From positions 1 to 64,000 of the forward strand of contig JADJVI010000007.1 in the NCBI GenBank assembly GCA_016710645.1: a stretch of 64,000 nt of DNA. The letters run 5' to 3'. The first letter of the stretch is position 1. Each line of letters starts with the position of its first letter. Below, in pieces: positions 18,203 through 27,288 of the stretch. Source of the DNA: Actinomycetales bacterium. Lineage in GTDB: Bacteria; Actinomycetota; Actinomycetes; Actinomycetales; Dermatophilaceae. The position numbers and the translations under genes are program-made. Below the pieces are notes generated by a model. It was not told where the DNA came from, did no database searches, and saw nothing but the letters and a program-made list of their open reading frames with translations.

Positions 18203-19076
18203 GACGACCTCGATAGGGCGCTTCTCCGGATTCCTCCACGTCGACATCGGCGGGCAGGATGGTCCACCAGCCGTTGACCGGGTGCACGCGGACCAGCGTG
18301 CCCGGGGCCAGATCCTCCAGGGCCGCGGGAGGCAGGGGGAGTGAACCGTCGGCCGACACGACGGCATACTCCTCGCCCAGGCGCCCTTCCCCCCCAACCC
18401 GACCGTCGCGGATCGTCACGGTACGCGGCAGCCGGGCGGCCACCTCGGGGTCGTGGGTGACGACGATGACGGTCGTGCCGACCTGGGCGTTGACCTGCGC
18501 GATGGCAGCCAACACGGTGTCGCGAGCCGCGTGGTCGAGCTGGCTGGTGGGCTCGTCCGCCAGAAGCAGCCCGGGGAAGGTCGCCACGCCAACCGCCAGC
18601 GCAGTGAGCTGCCGCTGCCCAGGGGCGAGTTCCGCGAGCGGACGATCTGCCGCCGGGCCGATGCCGACCACGTCCAGCACCTGCCCGGCCTCGGGCACCT
18701 GTCGCCCCCGCGCGCGGGCGTTGTGACCGGCAAAGTCGACGTTCTGTCGCGGCGTGAGGAAGGGCAGCAGGTTACGGTCCGCGCCCTGGAGGACCATTCC
18801 GACCTGCGTCGCGCGGTAGTCGTCAAGGTCAGCATCGGCGAGCGTCGCGAGGTCCTGCCCGTCGACGCGGATCGACCCGGCGCTGGGGCGCAGTAGCCCG
18901 CCGAAAAGGGTGAGTAGCGTGGACTTGCCGGCACCCGAGGGACCCAACAACCCGACGATCTCGCCGGGCGCCACCTGCAGGTCGACGCCCGAGAGAGCCG
19001 CCACGTCATGGCCCTCCGAGCGATAGATATGCACCAATCCCCGGGTGCTCACCCCGACCCCGCCACGCTCGGTCAT
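18195..19076 (-). CDS. ABC exporter ATPase with degenerate signature motif
   Basis: Second ATPase of the exporter, 293 residues. Walker A LLGPSGAGKSTLLTLFGG is near residue 42 and Walker B LLLADEPTSQLDHAARD is intact, as is the switch His in VVTHDPEVAARL. The signature motif, however, reads LAPGQRQLTALA instead of LSGGQ. An extra C-terminal domain of about 60 residues (residues 235-293) lacks an obvious homolog in my memory. With the canonical partner ATPase this suggests an asymmetric heterodimer with one degenerate ATP site. ATGA overlap with the permease (19073-19076). Confidence 0.88.
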   Translation of the reverse strand: MTERGGVGVSTRGLVHIYRSEGHDVAALSGVDLQVAPGEIVGLLGPSGAGKSTLLTLFGGLLRPSAGSIRVDGQDLATLADADLDDYRATQVGMVLQGADRNLLPFLTPRQNVDFAGHNARARGRQVPEAGQVLDVVGIGPAADRPLAELAPGQRQLTALAVGVATFPGLLLADEPTSQLDHAARDTVLAAIAQVNAQVGTTVIVVTHDPEVAARLPRTVTIRDGRVGGEGRLGEEYAVVSADGSLPLPPAALEDLAPGTLVRVHPVNGWWTILPADVDVEESGEAPYRGRHE

Positions 19077-21730
19077 TGCACCTCCTGCAATCGGTCCGGT
19101 GTGGCCCGTCGGACCAACACCGCGGCGACTCCGGCCGCGCTGACCAGCAGTACTCCCAAAGCGATGGCCACGGTGCCGACCACGGCGGCACCGTCAAGGG
19201 TGAGGTCGGGTCGCAAGGCGGTCCACGGCGTGGTGAACAGCGGCAGGATCGGCAATGCCATTGCGGCAGAAGCGATTCCGCATCCGGCTCCTACGGCGGT
19301 GGCGAGCAGCACCACGACCGCCTGCTCGGCCAGGCTGGCCCTGCGGATCACCTCCTGGGGAATACCGGCGACCCGCAAGGCCGCGTAGTCCCGCGCCCTC
19401 CCCCGCCAGGCCGTGGCCGCGACGAGGACGAGCACCAGGCCGGCGATGAGCACGGCGAGCCCGGCGACCCCCACAGCCAGACGCAGCCCCCAGGCCGAGG
19501 CCGACTCGTCGTAGCGGGCCTGCAGATCGGCCGTCCGCGTCACCGCCGTCACCGGCGCTCCGACCGACTGCAGTGCCGCTGACACCCGAGCCTCGGCGGC
19601 GGGGTCGGCGAGGAAGACCTGCATCCGCCCCACCGCCAACGTCCCGTGGGGTCGGGCCAGCAGCGCCGGCAAACTCACCACGGCGGTATTCGTCGATCGC
19701 TCGCCCGGGGCGTAGGGCAGCTCCCCGATCGCCGCGAACTGGACCGCCACGCCGTCCAGCCCGGCTCCCTGGAACGGCATACCGGGGGTGGTGCCCGGTG
19801 GCAGACCACCGACGACGTATGCCGGGAGGGCGTCAGCCGCCCCGGCAGACGGGGCTGCAACGGACGAGTCGAGTCGCCGCAGCGCGAAGGCCTCGCGGTC
19901 GCGGCCCAGGTCAGCCACCCGGGCGAAACTGCGGGGCTCCACGGCCATCGTCTGGATCGCGCCCGCTCCCGCCTGGATGACCCAGGCCACGGGGGTGGCC
20001 GCCGCACGGTCCGGATCGGCCAGGTCGAGGGCGCGCACAACCAGGGTCGGGTCCTGGGTGCCGACCGACAACACGGCCACGGCTCCCGTTTCGATGCGCG
20101 CTCGGACATCGCGGTTACGCGCGGCGACGAGGGCGGCATCGGTGGCGAAGACGGCCAGCGAGGTCGCGACGGTGACGATGGCGACAATGCGCCGGACCGC
20201 CGGGCGCCGCGCCACCTGGACCGCCGCGAGCGAGGCCACCGTGTTTCCGCGTCGTGCCGATCGGGCGCCGATCCGAGCGGCGACCGGTGTGACCACGTGG
20301 GCGAGGGCCAGGCCGACGGCGAGGGCTAGCAGACCGGGGGTCGCCAGCGCCAGAGGCCCGGTCACACTGCCAGTGGCCAGGGCCAGCACGGCAGCCGCGG
20401 CAACCCCGATGACCAGGGCGTCCGACAGGGCGACCGCATGGCCGTGGCGCCGAGCCGGCACTCGGCGCAGCAACTCGGAGACCGGTCGCGCCACGGTGGG
20501 GCGCACGACGGCGATGACAGCTCCCAGACCGATGGCCGCGCCGACAATGGCGGCGGCGATGGCCAGCCAGGGCATCTCGACCGGGAGTGGCTGCGGCAAC
20601 CAGATCCGGCGCAGCAGGGCGTCGGTGCCGAGCGCGGCGAGCAACCCGATCGGGGCACCGGCGATGACCGCGGCACCGAGTTCGGCGACGACCAAGCGGG
20701 CTGCCCCCGAGGCGCTGCCTCCGCGCAACCGGGCCAACGCCAACTCCTGGCGGCGTTGCTCGACCGCTGACCCGGCGACCAGGCCGAGGACCACGACGGC
20801 GAGCAAGGCCAGCTGGGCCATGAGCAACGGGACGATGAGCCGCACCTGGCGCTGGCCTTCCAGGACGTCGTCGGCGAGCTCACCGATCGGGGATCGCACG
20901 GTGAGCCGCGGCTGGGCGCGCAGCCCGGCATCGGCCGCGCCGCTGATAACGGGGCGCAATTGAGCCAGGTCGTCCAGCGAGATGGTCGATCGATCCAGCA
21001 GGAAGATGACCGACAGCACCGCATGCCGCCACCCTCGACCCTGCGGGTCGGAGGTCTGCTCGCCGAAGGTCGCCGGGGCGGTGACGAAGGCATCCAACAG
21101 TGGCGTGCCGTCCGGATCGAGGGCGCTGCTGCCGGCCCGCCCATCCAGCCGGATCCGCAGCCAGTGGGCGGGGTCTGGCACCTGGGTATAGGTGCCAACG
21201 ATGGTCACCGGCTGCGCGAAGGCCGGGACGGCCCGAACCGCCGGACGCACCTCCCGCGCGTCGAGCACCTGCCCGAGCGTCCACCCCTGAAAGCCTGCTT
21301 CCGCGGTGGACACAAGGATCTCGTATGCCGTGACAGGGCACCGCCCGGTGTCGACGGTGAGACCCGCGCAGACCTCTCGCGCGGCATACATCGCCGGGGT
21401 GGCCGAGCCGAGCCGGCTGTCCACCCGGACCGTGCCGGACCAGAGTTCGCTGCCGCCGTCGAACAGGCCGGCCAGCTCGGGTGGGAACGCCTGGCGGGCC
21501 ACGTCGGGGGTCAACGCGGCGCCCCCGGCGGGACGGGACGGGGACAGCTGGATCGCGGTCGCCGCCACCGGGGCCCGATCCAGCGCCCCGCGCAGCAGGC
21601 CGAGCTCCAGCGAGCGGGCGTAGAGCGGGGCGAAGGCCACCGACCCGACGACCAGCGCTGACAACAGAGCCAGCAGGACCGCCTGGCCGCGGCGATAGCG
21701 CAACGCTGCGCGGGTGGGTGCGGCGATCAC
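19073..21730 (-). CDS. FtsX-like ABC exporter permease
   Basis: Large permease of 885 residues with an N-terminal transmembrane segment (VLLALLSALVVGSVAFAPLY), a roughly 220-residue extracytoplasmic domain, and two FtsX-type membrane modules (for example LIVPLLMAQLALLAVVVLGL and GLAVLIAGLVLVLVAATAW). GTG 21730 is selected: it gives VIAAPTRAALRYRRGQ, a usual start for this family, and avoids running into glgX. First gene of a four-gene minus-strand unit with two ATPases and MarR, all overlapping or within ten bases. The mechanotransmission type of exporter is a family inference. Confidence 0.88.
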   Translation of the reverse strand: MIAAPTRAALRYRRGQAVLLALLSALVVGSVAFAPLYARSLELGLLRGALDRAPVAATAIQLSPSRPAGGAALTPDVARQAFPPELAGLFDGGSELWSGTVRVDSRLGSATPAMYAAREVCAGLTVDTGRCPVTAYEILVSTAEAGFQGWTLGQVLDAREVRPAVRAVPAFAQPVTIVGTYTQVPDPAHWLRIRLDGRAGSSALDPDGTPLLDAFVTAPATFGEQTSDPQGRGWRHAVLSVIFLLDRSTISLDDLAQLRPVISGAADAGLRAQPRLTVRSPIGELADDVLEGQRQVRLIVPLLMAQLALLAVVVLGLVAGSAVEQRRQELALARLRGGSASGAARLVVAELGAAVIAGAPIGLLAALGTDALLRRIWLPQPLPVEMPWLAIAAAIVGAAIGLGAVIAVVRPTVARPVSELLRRVPARRHGHAVALSDALVIGVAAAAVLALATGSVTGPLALATPGLLALAVGLALAHVVTPVAARIGARSARRGNTVASLAAVQVARRPAVRRIVAIVTVATSLAVFATDAALVAARNRDVRARIETGAVAVLSVGTQDPTLVVRALDLADPDRAAATPVAWVIQAGAGAIQTMAVEPRSFARVADLGRDREAFALRRLDSSVAAPSAGAADALPAYVVGGLPPGTTPGMPFQGAGLDGVAVQFAAIGELPYAPGERSTNTAVVSLPALLARPHGTLAVGRMQVFLADPAAEARVSAALQSVGAPVTAVTRTADLQARYDESASAWGLRLAVGVAGLAVLIAGLVLVLVAATAWRGRARDYAALRVAGIPQEVIRRASLAEQAVVVLLATAVGAGCGIASAAMALPILPLFTTPWTALRPDLTLDGAAVVGTVAIALGVLLVSAAGVAAVLVRRATPDRLQEVQ

Positions 21731-21770
21731 CGCGGCGCCAGTTCCCTCACCCCGAGGTGCACCACAGAAC

Positions 21771-24056
21771 TCAGGCGCTCGGCGCCGCGGGGGTGGGCGT
21801 GGCCCCCGGGGCAGCGTCGCCAGGAGCGCCGGCTGCTGGGGCGGCAACTGTCGAGGCGGCCGAGGCCGGAGTGGCGACGACAGGAGTGGCAACGGCCGCG
21901 CTGGCCACGACCGGGCTGGCCGCTGCTGGAACCACGCTGCCGCACAGCACGACGATGCTGCGCGCTGCCACGGCGATCGACCCGCCAGCCAAGACCGAAG
22001 CCGGCCCGCTGCGCGGGGCAGCTGCCGTGTCCAGGACGGTGTCCCAGGCCGGGCCGTAGCTGACGTCCGGCACTTGGAAGTCGATCGCCTCGTAGTGCGC
22101 GTTGAACAGCACGAGGAAGGAGTCGTCGACGATGCGGTTGCCACGCCGGTCTAACTCCGGAATGGCCTGGCCGTTGAGGAACACCATGACGCTCTTGGCG
22201 AAGCCGTTGCCCCAGGCCGCTTCATCCATGTGGGCGCCGTCCGGCTCGAACCAGGCGATGTCGCCGATCTCGCTCTCCCCGCCATGGTCGGCGCTACCGG
22301 CGAAGAACCGCCGACGCCGGAAGACCGGGTGCTCGCGGCGTAGCGCGACGACCGACCGGGTGAACTCCAGCAGCCGCGACCCGGCCTCGTCGAGGTCCCA
22401 GTCCACCCAGGACAACTCGTTGTCCTGGCAGTAGACGTTGTTGTTGCCCTGCTGGGTGCGGCCCAGCTCGTCGCCGTGGGCGATCATCGGAACGCCTTGC
22501 GAGAGAAGCAACGTCGTGAGGAAGTTGCGCTGCTGCCGGGCGCGAAGCTCCAAGACTTCCGGGTCACCGGTCGCGCCCTCGACACCGCAGTTCCACGACC
22601 GGTTGTGGCTCTCGCCGTCGCGGTTGCCCTCGCCGTTGGCGTCGTTGTGCTTGTCGTTGTAGGACACCAGGTCGCGCAGGGTGAACCCGTCGTGCGCGAC
22701 GACGAAGTTGACCGACGCGACCGGGCGCCGCCCCGAGTGGGCATAGAGATCCGAGGACCCGGTGAAGCGCGATGCAAACTCCCCGAGGGTCGCCGGCTCG
22801 CCCCGCCAGAAGTCGCGGACCGTGTCGCGGTACTTGCCGTTCCACTCGGTCCACAGCGGGGGGAAGCCGCCGACCTGGTAGCCCCCGTCGCCGAGGTCCC
22901 ACGGCTCGGCGATGAGCTTGACCTGGCTGACGACCGGGTCCTGCTGGATGAGGTCGAAGAAGGCCGACAGCTTGTCGACCTCGTGGAACTGCCGCGCGAG
23001 TGTCGCCGCCAGGTCGAAGCGGAACCCGTCGACCCGCATCTCGCTCACCCAATAGCGCAGCGAATCCATAATCAGTTGCAGCACATGGGGATTGCGCATG
23101 AGCAACGAGTTGCCAGTGCCCGTCGTGTCGTAATAGTGGCCCGCGTCGCCGTTGACCAGGCGGTAGTAGGCCGCGTTGTCGATGCCGCGGAATGCCAACG
23201 TCGGGCCCATGTGGTTGCCCTCGGCGGTGTGGTTGTAGACGACGTCGAGGATGACCTCGATGTCGGCCTCGTGCAGCGCCTTGACCATGGTCTTGAACTC
23301 GGTGACCTGCTGACCGCGGGTGCCGGTCGCGGCATACCCGTTGTGCGGCGCGAGGAAGCCGATCGTGTTGTAGCCCCAGTAGTTGCGTAATCCCTTGTCC
23401 AGCAACGTGAAATCTTGCACGAACTGGTGCACCGGCATGAGTTCCAGCGCGGTGACGCCGAGGTCACGCAGGTGCGCGATGGTCGCGGGGTGAGCGATGC
23501 CGGCATACGTGCCGCGGATCTCCGGTGGCACGTCGGGGTGGCGCATGGTCAGGCCCTTGACGTGCGCCTCGTAGATGACCGAGTCGTGATACTCGCGTCC
23601 CGGTGCGCGGTCCTTGCCCCAGTCGAAATAGGGGTTGACGACGACCGACAGCAGGGTGTGGCCGAGGCTGTCCAGGTCGTTGGGGGTCGGCGACAGTCCA
23701 CCGAGCGGGTCGCCGAAGCTGTAACCGAACAGCGACGGGTCGCCCTTCATCTCGCCGTCGATGGCCTTGGCGTAGGGGTCCAGCAGCAGCTTGGCCGGGT
23801 TGCAGCGCGCGCCGGTGCTTGGGTCATAAGGGCCGTAGACCCGGAAGCCGTACCGCTGTCCCGGCTGCACCCCCGGCAGATAGACATGCCACACGAAGGC
23901 ATCGTGCTCGGGCATCGTCACCCGGGTTTCGGTGCCGTCGTCGTTGACGAGGCACACCTCGACACGGGTCGCGATCTCGGAGAAGAGCGCGAAATTGACG
24001 CCGGTGCCGTCGTAGGTGGCACCAAGGGGGTAGGGCTTGCCTGGCCAGATCTGCAT
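21771..24056 (-). CDS. glgX: Glycogen debranching enzyme GlgX
   Basis: GH13 isoamylase-type enzyme that removes limit-dextrin branches from glycogen; 761 residues. N-terminal CBM48 (YDGTGVNFALFSEIATRVEV), then barrel motifs DVVYNHTAEGNHMGPTLA, nucleophile in VDGFRFDLAATLAR, general acid in KLIAEPWDLGDGGYQVGGFP, and VAHDGFTLRDLVSYNDKHN. ATG 24056 (MQIWPGKPYPLGATYDG) has GAAGG upstream and is the usual GlgX start. The C-terminus carries an Ala/Pro/Val-rich low-complexity tail of about 45 residues not needed for catalysis. The gene is 15 kb away from and opposite to glgB and pgm. Confidence 0.95.
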   Translation of the reverse strand: MQIWPGKPYPLGATYDGTGVNFALFSEIATRVEVCLVNDDGTETRVTMPEHDAFVWHVYLPGVQPGQRYGFRVYGPYDPSTGARCNPAKLLLDPYAKAIDGEMKGDPSLFGYSFGDPLGGLSPTPNDLDSLGHTLLSVVVNPYFDWGKDRAPGREYHDSVIYEAHVKGLTMRHPDVPPEIRGTYAGIAHPATIAHLRDLGVTALELMPVHQFVQDFTLLDKGLRNYWGYNTIGFLAPHNGYAATGTRGQQVTEFKTMVKALHEADIEVILDVVYNHTAEGNHMGPTLAFRGIDNAAYYRLVNGDAGHYYDTTGTGNSLLMRNPHVLQLIMDSLRYWVSEMRVDGFRFDLAATLARQFHEVDKLSAFFDLIQQDPVVSQVKLIAEPWDLGDGGYQVGGFPPLWTEWNGKYRDTVRDFWRGEPATLGEFASRFTGSSDLYAHSGRRPVASVNFVVAHDGFTLRDLVSYNDKHNDANGEGNRDGESHNRSWNCGVEGATGDPEVLELRARQQRNFLTTLLLSQGVPMIAHGDELGRTQQGNNNVYCQDNELSWVDWDLDEAGSRLLEFTRSVVALRREHPVFRRRRFFAGSADHGGESEIGDIAWFEPDGAHMDEAAWGNGFAKSVMVFLNGQAIPELDRRGNRIVDDSFLVLFNAHYEAIDFQVPDVSYGPAWDTVLDTAAAPRSGPASVLAGGSIAVAARSIVVLCGSVVPAAASPVVASAAVATPVVATPASAASTVAAPAAGAPGDAAPGATPTPAAPSA

Positions 24057-24191
24057 TGCTGCCTTCACACGGTTTGTAGTGAGGACGAGAGGGTATGCCG
24101 TCCGGTCGGCTCCCGGCCTCCCCGCCGGTCGCCCCATCCTGCCAGCCGACCAGCCCTGCCGCCCAACCTTTGGCGTGCGTCGGCCAGGAGT

Positions 24192-25154
24192 TCAGCGCAA
24201 CTGGGCGACGATGTCGTCGGCCGCGGCATACGGGTCGATCTGTCCGGCCACGACGGCTGCGGCGTGGTCGTCCAGGCCGTGACCCGCTCTCAGGTCGCCC
24301 ATCCGGGCCCGCAAGGCCGCCAAGGCGATGGCCTCGATCTCGTCGGCCGCGCGCTTGAGCCGGCGTTGCTGCAGAGTGCCCGAGGAGTCGAGCCAGCCCT
24401 GGTGTTTGTCCAGGGCCTCCATGACGTCGGCGACGCCTTCGCCGCGAGCGGCGACGGTCTTGACGACCGGCGGGCGCCACAGCCCCGGCTCGGTGCGGTC
24501 GCCGAGGGAGATCATGTGCCGCAGGTCGCGCACCGTGGCGTCGGCGCCGTCGCGGTCGGCCTTGTTGACGACGAAGACGTCGCCGATCTCGAGGATGCCG
24601 GCCTTGGCGGCCTGGATGCCGTCGCCCATCCCTGGCGCGAGCAGCACGATCGTCGTGTCGGCCAGCCCGGCGATCTCGACCTCGGACTGTCCCACGCCGA
24701 CGGTCTCGACGAGCACGACCTCACACCCGGCCGCATCGAGCACCCGGATCGCCTGCGGGGTGGTCCACGACAGCCCGCCGAGGTGCCCGCGGGAGGCCAT
24801 CGACCGGATGTAGACCTCCGGGTCGAGGGCGTGGTCCTGCATCCGGACCCGGTCGCCGAGCAGCGCCCCACCGGAGAAGGGCGAGGAGGGGTCAACCGCC
24901 AGAATGCCGACCCGCTTGCCGCGGGCCCGGAACGCCGCCACCAGGGCATTGGTCGAGGTGGACTTGCCGACCCCGGGCGAGCCGGTGATCCCGATGACGT
25001 ATGCCGTGCCGGTGTGCGGCGCGAGGGCCGCCATCACCTCACGGAGCGCAGGATGGGCGTCCTCGACGAGCGAGATAAGCCGCGCCACCGCGCGCGGCTT
25101 GCCCTCGCGAGCGGCACTGACGAGAGCTGGGACGTCGACCGGGCGGGGCGGCAT
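24192..25154 (-). CDS. meaB: MeaB/ArgK GTPase, chaperone of B12-dependent mutases
   Basis: G3E-family GTPase of 320 residues that gates and protects adenosylcobalamin in acyl-CoA mutases. Walker A GITGSPGVGKSTSTN near residue 56, Walker B and switch VETVGVGQSEVEIAGLAD, and base-recognition FVVNKADRDGAD are visible, as is the C-terminal dimerisation arm. ATG 25154 is preceded by AAAGGA at proper spacing. Its partners are very likely the two mutases in this window (icmA and ecm). It is downstream of and on the same strand as the thiolase gene, 101 bp apart. Confidence 0.93.
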   Translation of the reverse strand: MPPRPVDVPALVSAAREGKPRAVARLISLVEDAHPALREVMAALAPHTGTAYVIGITGSPGVGKSTSTNALVAAFRARGKRVGILAVDPSSPFSGGALLGDRVRMQDHALDPEVYIRSMASRGHLGGLSWTTPQAIRVLDAAGCEVVLVETVGVGQSEVEIAGLADTTIVLLAPGMGDGIQAAKAGILEIGDVFVVNKADRDGADATVRDLRHMISLGDRTEPGLWRPPVVKTVAARGEGVADVMEALDKHQGWLDSSGTLQQRRLKRAADEIEAIALAALRARMGDLRAGHGLDDHAAAVVAGQIDPYAAADDIVAQLR

Positions 25155-25255
25155 ACCCGTCCTTTCCGTGGAGCGAATCGGGGCGAGCGAAGCAGACCGG
25201 CGTCCTGCCCCCCGGCCAAATGTGGGCGCGAGCGGCAGGACGCCAGCGTATGCCG

Positions 25256-26452
25256 TCAGGCCTTGGGGACGCGGATGATGAGGGCGTCGCCCTGGCCGCC
25301 GCCGCCACACAGCGCGGCCGCGCCGACCCCGCCGCCGCGCCGCTTGAGTTCGTGCGCGAGGTGCAGGACGATCCGGGCGCCGGACATGCCGACCGGGTGG
25401 CCCATGGCGATGGCGCCACCGTTGACGTTGACCTTGTCGGGGTCGACGCCGAGTTCCTTGGTGGAGGCCAGGCCGACGGCCGCGAACGCCTCGTTGAGTT
25501 CGAGCAGGTCGAGGTCGGCGGGCGTGATGCCCTCCTTCTCGCAGGCCTTGCGCACCGCGACAGCGGGCTGGGACTGCAGCGTCGAGTCGGGGCCGGCCAC
25601 CCAGCCGGCGGCACCGATCTCGGCCAGCCACGCTAGGCCCAGCTCTTCGGCCTTGGCCTTGCTCATGACGACCACGGCTGCTGCGCCGTCGGAGATCTGC
25701 GAGGCCGAACCCGCGGTGATCGTGCCGTCCTTGCGGAAGGCCGGACGCAGGCCGGCCAGCGACTCGGCCGTCGTCGACGCGCGGACGCCCTCGTCGGCCT
25801 TGAACGCGATCGGGTCGCCCTTGCGCTGCGGGATCATGACCGGCACGACCTCGTCGTCAAAGAGCCCATCGGCCCAGGCCTTGGCCGCCAGCTGGTGGCT
25901 GCGTGCCGAGAAGGCATCCTGCTCCTCGCGGGTGAACTCGCGGTCACCGCTATTGGCCGACTCGGTGAGGTTGCCCATCCCCTGGTCGGTGTAGACGTCC
26001 CACAGGGCGTCGTAGTCCATGTGGTCGCGCATCTTGACGGTGCCGTACTTGTAGCCCTCGCGGCTCTTCTCCAGCAGGTGCGGGGCGTTGGTCATCGACT
26101 CCATGCCGCCGGCCACGACGACCTCGCACTCACCGGCGCGAATGAGCTGGTCGGCCATGGCGATGGCGTTGATACCCGACAGGCACACCTTGTTGATGGT
26201 GAGCGACGGCACGTCCATGGGGATGCCGCCCTTGACCGCAGCTTGACGCGCGGTGATCTGACCGCAGCCGGCCTGCAACACGTGACCCATGACGACGTAG
26301 TCGACCTGGTCGCCGGTGATCCCGGCCTTCTCCAAGGCTCCCTTGATCGCCACCCCGCCAAGGTCGGTGGCCGAGAAGTCCTTGAGGGAGCCGAGCAAAC
26401 GGCCCATGCCGGTGCGGGCGCCGGCGACGATGACGGACGTGGTCGTGCTCAT
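25256..26452 (-). CDS. Acetyl-CoA acetyltransferase (thiolase)
   Basis: Condenses two acetyl-CoA to acetoacetyl-CoA (or the reverse), the first step of the ethylmalonyl-CoA pathway and of PHB synthesis. 398 residues with the nucleophile Cys90 in INKVCLSGINA, His352 in GGAIAMGHPVGMSGAR and Cys382 in ALCGGGGQGDALI. ATG 26452 has GGAGG nine bases upstream. It is divergent from the epimerase gene; the 197-bp region between them holds an inverted pair of the GTATGCCGT motif. Another copy overlaps its stop codon (25248-25256). Confidence 0.94.
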   Translation of the reverse strand: MSTTTSVIVAGARTGMGRLLGSLKDFSATDLGGVAIKGALEKAGITGDQVDYVVMGHVLQAGCGQITARQAAVKGGIPMDVPSLTINKVCLSGINAIAMADQLIRAGECEVVVAGGMESMTNAPHLLEKSREGYKYGTVKMRDHMDYDALWDVYTDQGMGNLTESANSGDREFTREEQDAFSARSHQLAAKAWADGLFDDEVVPVMIPQRKGDPIAFKADEGVRASTTAESLAGLRPAFRKDGTITAGSASQISDGAAAVVVMSKAKAEELGLAWLAEIGAAGWVAGPDSTLQSQPAVAVRKACEKEGITPADLDLLELNEAFAAVGLASTKELGVDPDKVNVNGGAIAMGHPVGMSGARIVLHLAHELKRRGGGVGAAALCGGGGQGDALIIRVPKA

Positions 26453-26589
26453 GTGGGACAGCCTCCAGTTGCGTCGAGCGGGCGGAACGGTCGTCCCTCC
26501 CACTGTATGGGCCCGCCGCCCTCCCCGGCAGGTCGGGAGTCCCTCACCCGGCACGGATCGGGCGAAGGGGACGTGGCGCGCGCCACATC

Positions 26590-26635
26590 GCCGCACGGCA
26601 TACGCAGCTGCCCTGCCACCGGTATGCCGTGCGGC
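26590..26635. repeat. Inverted pair of GTATGCCGT in a divergent promoter region
   Basis: Arms 26590-26603 (GCCGCACGGCATAC) and 26622-26635 are perfect reverse complements (14 bp) with an 18-base loop. Unlike the other hairpins here it is between two gene starts, not after a gene, and ends one base before the -10 element of the epimerase gene. Confidence 0.85.
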
Positions 26636-26636
26636 C

Positions 26637-26642
26637 TAGGCT
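26637..26642 (+). promoter_or_regulatory. Leaderless -10 element TAGGCT of the epimerase gene
   Basis: TAGGCT is seven bases before ATG 26650; this supports that start over ATG 26701. Confidence 0.55.
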
Positions 26643-26649
26643 CGGGGTC

Positions 26650-27117
26650 ATGGACGCTGCCGCTGCCCCCGCCGCCGGACCCCTTACTGGACTGTTCACG
26701 ATGATCGACCACGTCGGGATCGCGGTGGCCGACCTCGACGCCGCGATCGCGTTCTACCGCGACACCTACGGCATGACCTGCCTGCACGAGGAGGTCAACG
26801 AGGAGCAGGGCGTCCGCGAGGCGATGATGGCCGTCGGCGACTCCGGCTCGTGCATCCAACTGCTGGCCCCACTGCACGCCGACACGACGATCGGGCGGTT
26901 CCTCGCCAAGTCCGGTCCCGGGATCCAGCAGATGGCCTATCGCGTGGCCGACATCGACGCCGTCTGCGCCACGCTCCGCGAGCGCGGGGTGCGGCTGATC
27001 TACGACCTGCCCAAGCGCGGCACGAGCAACAGCCGGGTCAACTTCATCCACCCCAAGGACGCCGGCGGCGTCCTGGTCGAGCTCGTCGAACCCGCCGCAG
27101 CCGGCAGTCACCACTGA
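26650..27117 (+). CDS. mce: Methylmalonyl-CoA/ethylmalonyl-CoA epimerase
   Basis: Vicinal-oxygen-chelate fold enzyme of 155 residues that epimerises methylmalonyl-CoA, and in the ethylmalonyl-CoA pathway also ethylmalonyl-CoA. Diagnostic segments are MIDHVGIAVADLDAAIAFY, the metal ligand region QQMAYRVADIDAV and the C-terminal VNFIHPKDAGGVLVELVEP. ATG 26650 is chosen from the leaderless promoter position; ATG 26701 would start right at MIDHVG and is the alternative. It precedes ccr by 171 bp on the same strand, which fits a joint role between Ccr and Ecm. Confidence 0.92.
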   Translation: MDAAAAPAAGPLTGLFTMIDHVGIAVADLDAAIAFYRDTYGMTCLHEEVNEEQGVREAMMAVGDSGSCIQLLAPLHADTTIGRFLAKSGPGIQQMAYRVADIDAVCATLRERGVRLIYDLPKRGTSNSRVNFIHPKDAGGVLVELVEPAAAGSHH

Positions 27118-27288
27118 CCAGACCGATGGCCCACGGGTCGGTGGGCAAGGTCACGGACGAGCTCCGTGGCCCACTAGCGAACTCGCCAGTAACGTCAAGA
27201 ACGAGCCCCGCCCCCGGGACCACTCGCCCGCGCGCCGAGACGCCGCCACGCCAGGGGAACTGGGGCATGTCGCAGAAAGGACGCCAGC

